A stretch of DNA of 9,798 bases from contig JAKQSH010000101.1 of NCBI GenBank assembly GCA_029570245.1, forward strand, positions 1 to 9,798, written 5' to 3'. The notes beneath the pieces were generated by a model that was given only the letters and a program-made list of their open reading frames with translations, ran no database searches and was not told where the DNA came from. Positions 1 through 6,574 of this stretch are shown piece after piece (within the stretch, counting starts at the first letter, position 1; each line of letters opens with the position of its first letter). This DNA comes from Deltaproteobacteria bacterium (GTDB taxonomy: Bacteria > Myxococcota_A > SURF-8). Both the position numbers and the translations under genes were made by a program.

Positions 1-1553
1 CCGTCGGCGACCGCCTGGAAATAGCGATAAAAGGTGTTGTCGCCTTTGAGACCCGGAGCATAAAGAATCTTTGTGTCGCCGCCCCATTCCTTTTCCATTT
101 CCTGGAGCATTTTCACCTCTTTGCGGGTGAAAGCCGTTTTCTTGACCAGGAAGGATGCCAGAAAACTTTGCTTGAGAACGATGAAGTGATTCTGCGGAAC
201 TCTTGTATGACCGAGGTTGCGCAGCATCTGCACTCCCTGTGAGCACAGGCGCAGCGTTTCGCGCGGGGGATCGAAAACCCAGCGGATCATCGACAGTATG
301 CCGCCGTCGTTGAGATGTTTGAAATACTCTTCGAAGGCTTCGGTTGTGTAGATGTAATTTTCCGAGAGCACGTAAGCACCCGATGAAAGAGCCGTCCAGG
401 TATCGACGCCGGACATCTGGATTATGTCGTATTTTTCGGGCGAACGGCGCAGGAAGGAGCGGCCTTCCTCGTGAATTACAGTTACTCTGTCGGCGGTGTA
501 TGGATTGTATTTGAATCCGGCGTAGTGAGCGCGTGCCGCGTTCAGCATGGCCGAGTTGATTTCCACTGCGGTTATTTCACGGGCCTCCTGATGCAGCGCC
601 GTCAGAATATCCGCGCCGCCTCCCAGGCCGATTATTGCCACCTTGGGTTCTTTTTTGAAGTGATAGGCGGTTGAATACAGAGTTTTACCGATGAATTTTT
701 CCTCGCCCCAGGGTTTGTCAACGTCGTAGGCGAATGTGTATGCGTCGCCGTCGATGGTGAAAACCTTATCTACATGTATTCCGGCCAGACCCTGCTGGCG
801 GATTTTAGGTGCGGTTACAACGTCGATGCGTCCGCAGGGGTTCCACTCGGAACTGATGGTTTGAAGGTCTGGAATTTCGTTCTGGAACATTCCCAGCGCT
901 TTTGATGCGGCAGGCGTGACCGGGAAAATATAAGGTGTTGCGGGAATAAGGATGAAGCATATTATTCCAAGAGCCAGTGCCAGAATGCGCGATCTGTTGT
1001 CTACATATATCAGTATTCCAGACAGGGAAGCGAAACCGATGATGAGGAACAGCGAATAATCTCCACCGATTTTCTGAAGCAATATCAGGAAAATGGCCGC
1101 TCCCAGTGCCGAACCCAGCAGATTCCAGAAGTAAAGCTTATGAACCATTCTTACGTAATGGGTCATAAGCACGGTAATTGCCAGCCCGGTAAAAAAGAAC
1201 GGAGGCAGAAGGAAGAGATAGTACAGGAAAATAAAGCTCAGTTGAACTGCTGAATTCGCCATGAACGTGTCAAGCGGTATGCGCAGCACCACTATGAAGC
1301 TGAGTATGGTTGACAGCGCAAATCCGATTACTGCGCGACCAGCGGTGCGGCGCACCTGGCTTTCGTCGCCGACGCCTTTTATTGCAACATAAGCGCCCGA
1401 CGCTCCGAAGCCGAGCATGGCGACGGTGATTACCATGTAGGTCAGATGGTGCCACAGCGTTACTGAGAAAACACGCACCTGCATGATCTCAAGAGTGAGA
1501 GTCGCCAGCGAGAGCAGAAACACCCCAACGGGAAGGGTCCACCTTTTTTCCAT
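1..1553 (-). CDS. Membrane protein with spermidine-synthase-like SAM-binding domain (COG4262-like), partial
   Basis: The gene runs off the left edge: 517 full codons plus two bases are visible and no stop is reached. The ATG at 1553 is preceded by GAGGT four bases upstream. Residues 1-205 are hydrophobic, with about six or seven membrane segments and an early L-E-I-M-Q-V-R motif. From about 235 a soluble domain follows, with an N-terminal strand region, a G-L-G-G-G-A-D nucleotide-binding loop at 309-315, the acidic A-V-E-I-N at 329-333, and I-I-Q-M-S-G-V-D-T-W at 377-386. That last stretch sits where spermidine synthases carry D-S-S-D-P, and only one aspartate remains. The whole length aligns by eye with the 813-residue protein encoded at 3916-6357, so they are paralogues. 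A second membrane half probably lies beyond the edge. Known for the family: predicted spermidine synthases with an N-terminal membrane domain. The true substrate is unknown; I infer a SAM-dependent or aminopropyltransferase-like enzyme at the membrane, not proven polyamine synthesis. Confidence 0.85.
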   Translation of the reverse strand, partial: MEKRWTLPVGVFLLSLATLTLEIMQVRVFSVTLWHHLTYMVITVAMLGFGASGAYVAIKGVGDESQVRRTAGRAVIGFALSTILSFIVVLRIPLDTFMANSAVQLSFIFLYYLFLLPPFFFTGLAITVLMTHYVRMVHKLYFWNLLGSALGAAIFLILLQKIGGDYSLFLIIGFASLSGILIYVDNRSRILALALGIICFILIPATPYIFPVTPAASKALGMFQNEIPDLQTISSEWNPCGRIDVVTAPKIRQQGLAGIHVDKVFTIDGDAYTFAYDVDKPWGEEKFIGKTLYSTAYHFKKEPKVAIIGLGGGADILTALHQEAREITAVEINSAMLNAARAHYAGFKYNPYTADRVTVIHEEGRSFLRRSPEKYDIIQMSGVDTWTALSSGAYVLSENYIYTTEAFEEYFKHLNDGGILSMIRWVFDPPRETLRLCSQGVQMLRNLGHTRVPQNHFIVLKQSFLASFLVKKTAFTRKEVKMLQEMEKEWGGDTKILYAPGLKGDNTFYRYFQAVAD

Positions 1554-1557
1554 GTCT

Positions 1558-1591
1558 ACCTCATATCTTCAATAGTGATTTCCGTATCATA
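1558..1591 (-). promoter_or_regulatory. Ribosome binding site and weak candidate -10 box of the partial synthase-like gene
   Basis: On the minus strand GAGGT (1558-1562) stands four bases before the ATG at 1553 and decides that start. A TATGAT hexamer (1586-1591), preceded by a run of T, could be a -10 box, but no good -35 box stands 16-18 bases upstream. The ribosome site is convincing; the promoter is a guess, and read-through from the upstream glycosyltransferase gene is equally possible. Confidence 0.35.
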
Positions 1592-1606
1592 CAAAAATGC
1601 CCGGTT

Positions 1607-1633
1607 AATCTAGCAGAGCAGCCCCGCTAAATC
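1607..1633 (-). terminator. Strand-specific RNA hairpin between the glycosyltransferase and the second synthase-like gene
   Basis: Read on the minus strand, this stretch folds into a 12-base-pair stem with a three-base CTG loop; four of the pairs are G-U. In the plus-strand RNA those become A-C mismatches, so the hairpin works only in the direction of the flanking genes. A run of five T follows nine bases later (1597-1593). That gap is longer than in a normal intrinsic terminator, so this may be a weak terminator, an RNA-processing or stabilising hairpin, or a leader structure of the downstream gene. Confidence 0.4.
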
Positions 1634-1688
1634 AAACAGATGTTGAGATTCTTAAGTTTTTTGTTCACTTGAAACATTCTTTCCCCGG

Positions 1689-3905
1689 TCAGTATTTTTT
1701 GATTTCTCCATGCTCAAACACTCCGATGTCTTTGACTACAGGAAGTGGCCTGTTGAGTCCATCCGGTATTCTGCGCAGATTCATCATGTCGATGCCGAAT
1801 CCGTATCCGCCTGAATTTTCATTCTTTCCGGTTACTTTGAATGTGAAATCGTTCAGCCCCTTTTTCAGATGCACTTTGTCAATCAGAATCTGCCGTTCGA
1901 GCGACTTTGCCGGACTGTATGCGTCCTGTTCTTTTCCGGCGACGAAATTGTTCACAATCAGTTTCCATCTGCCGTAATTCGGTGCTCTGGTTGCAGAAGC
2001 TTCAATAAGATAATCGCCTTCTTCAAATACATACTGTCTTATTTTGAAGTACGCACCGTTTTCCTGAGTTCTGAAGTACAGCTGATGACCATCGGTGAGG
2101 CCGCGAAATCCTTTGTTTTTGCCGTAGCTGGCATATGCGATGCCGCCTCGCGTTTCTATTGCCGGAACTTTGGCCTGCATTTCGATGGAAATGACGCCTT
2201 CGAATCTTTCTTTCTCAAGTTTGACCAGTTGTGTTCCGTAAACGCGCAGGCGGTAGAATTCGCGCTCCGGGTAATAGTACATAAGCTGAGCGGTTGAATC
2301 CATTATCTGCCTGGCATAAATTACATCGCCGGAAAAATCAGCGTCGTTATATATGAAGCCGTAGCCGTATGATGTGCCCATGCCGGGCAGCACAACAACG
2401 GCGTTGTGAATATCGTTTTCTTTCACCAGCCGACCGAGCTTTCCGTTTATTCCTCTGAAATTTTCGTAATTTTTCCATAGAGAGGGGCTGAGATAGAACA
2501 CGCAGAAAATCAGCATTGTAAGAGCCAGAGCTGGTATTATCGCTCCGATTACATTCGCGACCGGACGCAGTTTTTCAGCGGCAAGCTGCATCAGCCGGTC
2601 GGATTCAAGTATGCCGTGTGCGCCCAGAATCGAAAGCGGCCCCAGAATTGCGAAGTAAAAACGCGGACCGTAACAGTTGCCGTGATAATAAAAAAGCATG
2701 TACCCGCCTATGAACACAAAACTCATTGCATAAAGCAACCACGCGGGATAATTACGCCTTATTAAAATTATCGGCAGCAGAATAAAAACCACCACAAGCG
2801 GCAGACCATAGAGATTCAACACCAGGCTTGCCATGCGATGATGCGTAACTTCGATGGCATCCGAAAAATAGTAGCCTTCCGGGAAACTGTACTGGCCGTG
2901 TTCGGCTTCGCAGCCGATATGCTTTCCGAATCCCAGCTTATGGCAGTCCGGCTTGAGTTCCGTTCGTTCGAAGTATGTGTCCTGCGCGAATTTCAGCGCC
3001 GATCCGTTCAGCGCGTAATTGTAACCGAGTTGTGAAGCGACGAAAATCAGGCCGATCAGCGCCATCAGCGCTGCGGATTTCCATTTCATGCCGCCTCTTG
3101 CTGCGGCTGGCGCAAGCAGCATCAACATAAGCGGCGCCATAAGAATTGCGTCGTATGCGCGTGTAATGAAAAGCAGTCCCCACATGAGACCAGCCAACGG
3201 CAGGTGCCAAGTGCGCGCCGCGCGGTGATGTTCAACCAGAATATAGAACGCAGCCAGTCCCAGAAGGGAGCTTTGTGTGTGCGCCATGAACGATGCGGAC
3301 ATGAATATCGAAAACGGTGTTACGGCTGCCAGCAGCAGGCTGAGTCGGGCGTTGCGTTCGTCGAATACAAGCCCGGCCAGTCGATAGATTATCAGCAGCA
3401 TTGCCGTGCCCATGAGCGGTGCGATGATCCACGGCAGACCGATCAGAAAGCCCAGCGCCAGAAAAATCGGCCAGCCCGGCTGAAAGAGAGAGAAAAGGCG
3501 TCCGTCGTTGATGTAGAAATGCGGGGAGAAAAATTCGTAGAGCGGGTGCGAGTCCTGAACGAAACGTCCTGCCGCAAGCATTTTTGCCTGAAAATAATAA
3601 GCCACCGAATCCGAAACATGCGGAACGGTTTCGAGCACAAAATGCTGTGCAAGCAGCGTTGCAATAAGCCATGCCGCAAGAATCGGCCAGACGAACATAC
3701 GTTCCGGCAGCATGAGAATTTTATTGAGAAATACTGTAAGTGGGCGGCGTGCGAAAATCAGCAGCAGCAGGGAAATGCCGAAAATGGTCTGAGGCACCGG
3801 CAGATGTTTTGTAAAAACGCCCAGCGGCTCATAACCCGAAAACAGGTAGAAGGCCGCCGCCATAAGCATCAGGCGCAGCGAGTATGCAGCGATTCTACGC
3901 CACAA
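1689..3905 (-). CDS. GT-C fold glycosyltransferase-like membrane protein with C-terminal jelly-roll-like domain
   Basis: This 738-residue protein has about ten or more membrane segments over residues 8-470, then a soluble C-terminal part. The first large non-membrane loop holds S-D-S-V-A-Y-Y-F-Q-A (98-107); GT39/ArnT-like GT-C enzymes use an acidic residue in this loop, so D99 is the likely catalytic residue. The pattern F-M-A-H-T-Q-S (206-212) and the N-C-Y-G-P-R-F motif (410-416) resemble the GPRY-type signature of bacterial GT39-like proteins. Residues about 615-712 look like a carbohydrate-binding-type beta sandwich (E-E-G-D-Y-L-I, then V-T-G-K-N-E-N-S-G-G-Y-G-F-G-I-D). Family knowledge suggests transfer of a sugar from a polyprenyl-phosphate donor to an envelope acceptor outside the membrane; donor and acceptor are not visible. 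The start is TTG at 3905, chosen because GAGGT stands seven bases upstream; the first in-frame ATG (codon 13) would cut into the first membrane helix. It lies ten bases after the upstream gene, so coupling is likely. Confidence 0.8.
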   Translation of the reverse strand: MWRRIAAYSLRLMLMAAAFYLFSGYEPLGVFTKHLPVPQTIFGISLLLLIFARRPLTVFLNKILMLPERMFVWPILAAWLIATLLAQHFVLETVPHVSDSVAYYFQAKMLAAGRFVQDSHPLYEFFSPHFYINDGRLFSLFQPGWPIFLALGFLIGLPWIIAPLMGTAMLLIIYRLAGLVFDERNARLSLLLAAVTPFSIFMSASFMAHTQSSLLGLAAFYILVEHHRAARTWHLPLAGLMWGLLFITRAYDAILMAPLMLMLLAPAAARGGMKWKSAALMALIGLIFVASQLGYNYALNGSALKFAQDTYFERTELKPDCHKLGFGKHIGCEAEHGQYSFPEGYYFSDAIEVTHHRMASLVLNLYGLPLVVVFILLPIILIRRNYPAWLLYAMSFVFIGGYMLFYYHGNCYGPRFYFAILGPLSILGAHGILESDRLMQLAAEKLRPVANVIGAIIPALALTMLIFCVFYLSPSLWKNYENFRGINGKLGRLVKENDIHNAVVVLPGMGTSYGYGFIYNDADFSGDVIYARQIMDSTAQLMYYYPEREFYRLRVYGTQLVKLEKERFEGVISIEMQAKVPAIETRGGIAYASYGKNKGFRGLTDGHQLYFRTQENGAYFKIRQYVFEEGDYLIEASATRAPNYGRWKLIVNNFVAGKEQDAYSPAKSLERQILIDKVHLKKGLNDFTFKVTGKNENSGGYGFGIDMMNLRRIPDGLNRPLPVVKDIGVFEHGEIKKY

Positions 3906-3918
3906 TGAAATTACCTCA
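3906..3918 (-). promoter_or_regulatory. Ribosome binding site overlapping the upstream stop codon (translational coupling)
   Basis: On the minus strand the upstream gene ends in TGA (3918-3916) and its GA begins the GAGGT ribosome site (3917-3913) of the glycosyltransferase, seven bases before a TTG start at 3905. Stop codon and ribosome site share bases, an arrangement that usually ties translation of the second gene to that of the first. Confidence 0.65.
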
Positions 3919-6357
3919 GGCTTTCTTAATGTTCCGGTAAAGTGCCAGCATGGCCACCATGTAGCACAGAACCGCCAGCAGCGAAGTGGCCGTTATGCCG
4001 TATGCAATCGAAATGATTACAGCCAGAACCGAGCCTACTACCGAAAACGCGCCGTTAATGGACCACAGCCAGGGCGTTTCTTCCGGTATTCTGCGTTCGG
4101 CTGCGGTCAATCCGATGGGGAAGCACGATCCCATCGGTATTCCAAGCAGGAACATCGTTACGACTGCAAAGACTATGCGCGGTGCCAGAGGGGAGCCATG
4201 GAACAGCCCCATGAGCGGAGGCAGCGCCAGCGTCGCCAGCAGGGTCATCGCAAAGACTGTCGCCAGGGCAACGCGGAAGCGTTTGTCGCTGTCTGCTCTG
4301 TTGAGGATAAAACGTCCGGTCAGCCAGCTGCCGAGCGAAGTCGCCACCAGCAGCGAGAACAGCACGGCTGTCAGCGAATAGAGCGGCTGTCCGAAAAACA
4401 GCGTGAAGCGTTGCAGCAGTGCGATTTCGAGCGTAATAAAGCCAAGGCCGATTGCGCTGAAATACAGCGAGTGTCCCTGCAGTTCGCGTGCGTTTACATC
4501 AGAGCCCTTTTTACGACGCATCCACCATACCGGAAGAATCAGCACCGCCACTGAAAGAATTACCACCACCGCCAGCAGGATGAGCAGCGTCATTACAGCG
4601 CGCATGTTGAAACTCGTCACCCACTGATTCTGACGTTCTATTTTGAATGCGTCGCGGAAACGCAGCGTGTGGAAGAAAAATGGCCGCTCGTCGGTCGGCG
4701 GCGTGATGTCCAGCGAATGATTGGCAATGACGCTGTCGTGAGTTTTCGGGTCAAGCAGCTGCGCGAAAACATCCATATCGGCCATTTCGGGCGTCAGCAG
4801 CTTTGTGAATTTCAGATTCTCGCAGTCGGTGTTGAACGTGGCGATATCTTCTTTGCTGAAAGGCGAGGGAGACACCAGAACTGTAGCCACGCCGGTTTTG
4901 GAATTTTCATGCTCTTCGAATTCGCTGGCGGCAACCAGTATATGATCGCGCGGATTTTCGATGCCCATTTCCTTCAGAACCGAGTATGCCATCGAAAGCA
5001 GACGCAGAACCTCGCCCGGACGCTGGCGCACCCACCAGCGCGACACGCCCAGCACACCGTTTTTATTTAGGTGTGTCAGAAATTCGCGCCAGGCTTCGTG
5101 CGTATACAGATTGTTTTCCGTCAGTACGAAAGCTCCGGCTGTTGTGGCCGCCCAGCTGTCGATCAGCGAAATCTGAATGATGTCCCATTTGCCACTGCTG
5201 CGTTCTATAAAGCTGCGCGCTTCGTCGTGGTGGAATTTAACCTTCGGGTTCAAGTCCAGATGTCCGGTGAAGTCGCCTTTGATTCGGTTTATCAGTTCAA
5301 GAATCTGGTCGTTGATTTCGACGCCTGTAACGCTTTTGGGGTTGTAAAGCAGCGAAGTCAGGATATCTCGCCCTCCTCCAACACCCACCACCAGTACGTC
5401 CGATTCGGGGCGCATGTAGTGCGCAAGCGAAGTCACGTCGTATTTGAGGTGCATTATGTCATTGTAATTGCCGCTGAATTTTGTCAGCACCGTTCCGGCG
5501 GCGGCGTCGATCATCAGCATAAGCTGTTCAGGATTTTTTTTCGGCTTGTATGCGGGCGACATGCCCCAGGCGAAGGCAGCGTCAAGGACATCGGCGAATA
5601 CGGTAATGACGGCGTGTTCGTTCCACATTTCTACGTCGGGCGCTTTTATGACGCGTTCAGAGTAGGGCAGGCCCCATACGTTTTTAACCCACTTGATTTC
5701 GAAAAAGCGGGCAAAAGGTTGTTGCATTACTAGCAGAAGGGTGATTACCAGAGATGCTACGGCTATTTTACGCAGTTTGCCAGATGCTGAAGAACTGTAG
5801 AAAAGTGCCGCCAGTGCCGCCAGAAAGGCCGACGTAAGCACCACGCCGGGACCGGTGAGAGGGCGCACCAGAAGCGGAAGCAGAATGCTTCCCGCTGCGG
5901 CTCCTGCCAGATCAAAGGCGTAAATACGACCGATGTTTTCTGTAAAACGAGTCAGAGACAGGCAGACGATTACACCGGAAATAAGGAACGGCACGGCTAC
6001 CAGCATGAAAGACAGCACGACGCTTCCCACTCCGACAAAAGTAAAAGTGGGAGTGAAAGGAATCTGTAGGTGCAGCCAGAAGCACAAAAGAATCGCCACC
6101 ATGTAAGTCAGCGAAAGCTGTGTAAGGCGCTCGGACGTTTTTTCTCTGGTAAACCAGGCAGGTTTTACATAAACCAGAACCGCCCCGAATGAAAGCCCGA
6201 AGAGTGCAATTGATATCGCCATGAAAGCATAGTGATACCACATGGTTATCGAGAAAATGCGCGTCAGCGACATTTCCAGCAGCAGAGTCGCTCCGGCTGT
6301 CAGCGCCAGACCTCCGGCGATTCCTTTTATTGGCGATTTTTTCAAGTCTGTGGTCAT
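3916..6357 (-). CDS. Membrane protein with central spermidine-synthase-like SAM-binding domain (COG4262-like), full length
   Basis: This 813-residue protein has three parts. Residues about 10-212 form a membrane half with six or seven helices. Residues about 240-575 form a soluble domain with V-G-V-G-G-G-R-D (324-331) as nucleotide-binding loop, G-V-E-I-N (345-349) as the acidic ligand of the SAM-type cofactor, and Q-I-S-L-I-D-S-W (395-402) in place of the usual D-S-S-D-P. Residues about 588-807 form a second membrane half of about seven helices. The halves resemble each other (L-L-L-E-M-S-L-T-R at 25-33 against I-T-L-E-I-A-L-L-Q-R at 641-650), giving a transporter-like frame with an enzyme in the middle. 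The ATG at 6357 is chosen over an in-frame ATG 19 codons upstream because AAGGAG stands five bases before it and a candidate promoter lies inside the longer version. It heads an apparent operon with the glycosyltransferase. Databases would probably call it spermidine synthase; the lost aspartate makes that reaction doubtful. Confidence 0.87.
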   Translation of the reverse strand: MTTDLKKSPIKGIAGGLALTAGATLLLEMSLTRIFSITMWYHYAFMAISIALFGLSFGAVLVYVKPAWFTREKTSERLTQLSLTYMVAILLCFWLHLQIPFTPTFTFVGVGSVVLSFMLVAVPFLISGVIVCLSLTRFTENIGRIYAFDLAGAAAGSILLPLLVRPLTGPGVVLTSAFLAALAALFYSSSASGKLRKIAVASLVITLLLVMQQPFARFFEIKWVKNVWGLPYSERVIKAPDVEMWNEHAVITVFADVLDAAFAWGMSPAYKPKKNPEQLMLMIDAAAGTVLTKFSGNYNDIMHLKYDVTSLAHYMRPESDVLVVGVGGGRDILTSLLYNPKSVTGVEINDQILELINRIKGDFTGHLDLNPKVKFHHDEARSFIERSSGKWDIIQISLIDSWAATTAGAFVLTENNLYTHEAWREFLTHLNKNGVLGVSRWWVRQRPGEVLRLLSMAYSVLKEMGIENPRDHILVAASEFEEHENSKTGVATVLVSPSPFSKEDIATFNTDCENLKFTKLLTPEMADMDVFAQLLDPKTHDSVIANHSLDITPPTDERPFFFHTLRFRDAFKIERQNQWVTSFNMRAVMTLLILLAVVVILSVAVLILPVWWMRRKKGSDVNARELQGHSLYFSAIGLGFITLEIALLQRFTLFFGQPLYSLTAVLFSLLVATSLGSWLTGRFILNRADSDKRFRVALATVFAMTLLATLALPPLMGLFHGSPLAPRIVFAVVTMFLLGIPMGSCFPIGLTAAERRIPEETPWLWSINGAFSVVGSVLAVIISIAYGITATSLLAVLCYMVAMLALYRNIKKA

Positions 6358-6362
6358 ATTTA

Positions 6363-6410
6363 CTCCTTTTGTCTGGCTGTACTTATATGGAATATCAGGA
6401 TAAAATGCAA
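6363..6410 (-). promoter_or_regulatory. Candidate promoter and ribosome binding site of the leftward operon
   Basis: On the minus strand TTGCAT (6410-6405) and TATAAG (6387-6382) are 17 bases apart, a normal sigma-70-like spacing, though the -35 matches consensus only in its TTG. A start of transcription near 6375 would leave a leader of about 18 bases with a near-perfect AAGGAG (6368-6363) five bases before the ATG at 6357. Confidence 0.5.
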
Positions 6411-6469
6411 ACAATAAGGAACTTTGGCGTGTGTGTTATCTACATGTTTCACCACATAAAGTGAATCCG

Positions 6470-6499
6470 TTGTCTTGCATGATGTAATTTCATTGTAAT
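6470..6499 (+). promoter_or_regulatory. Candidate promoter of the thioredoxin-like gene
   Basis: TTGTCT (6470-6475) and TGTAAT (6494-6499) are separated by 18 bases and fit a sigma-70-like promoter with one mismatch in the -10 box. Transcription would start near 6506, giving a leader of about 69 bases ahead of the ATG at 6575. The -10 box lies inside the repeated units described at 6483-6514, so a repressor bound there could block it. Confidence 0.4.
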
Positions 6500-6528
6500 A
6501 TTCATTGTATGCATGGTAATCATGTATG
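6483..6528 (+). repeat. Near-tandem 11-12 base units (TGTAAT-TTCAT type), possible operator
   Basis: Units TGTAATTTCAT (6483-6493), TGTAATATTCAT (6494-6505) and a decayed TGTATGCAT (6506-6514) follow each other directly. Within them TTCATTGTA occurs twice exactly (6489-6497, 6501-6509), 12 bases apart, about one helical turn. An imperfect inverted pair, TATGCATG and CATGTATG, extends to 6528. This layout suits a regulator binding side by side on one DNA face, but the region is A+T-rich and short repeats can arise by chance. Confidence 0.4.
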
Positions 6529-6574
6529 AACCGTTTATTGATTCTCACCCGTTTTTCCGTAACTGGAGGAAAGA

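Noticed and set aside
3204..3908. Plus-strand open frame of 234 codons opposite the glycosyltransferase gene
   Set aside because: Its product is rich in Arg, Gln, Cys and His with no domain, no ribosome site stands before it, and the opposite strand encodes a clear membrane protein in good frame.
5071..5733. Plus-strand open frame of 220 codons opposite the first synthase-like gene
   Set aside because: It mirrors the conserved SAM-binding domain on the minus strand and has no recognisable features of its own.
6358..6414. Longer N-terminus for the first synthase-like gene, starting at 6414
   Set aside because: The extra 19 residues are not conserved-looking, cover the candidate -10 box, and the ATG at 6357 has a much better ribosome site.
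6360..6548. Short minus-strand open frame of 62 codons in the divergent intergenic region
   Set aside because: It overlaps promoter-like sequence and the start of the synthase-like gene, and has no ribosome site or familiar motif.
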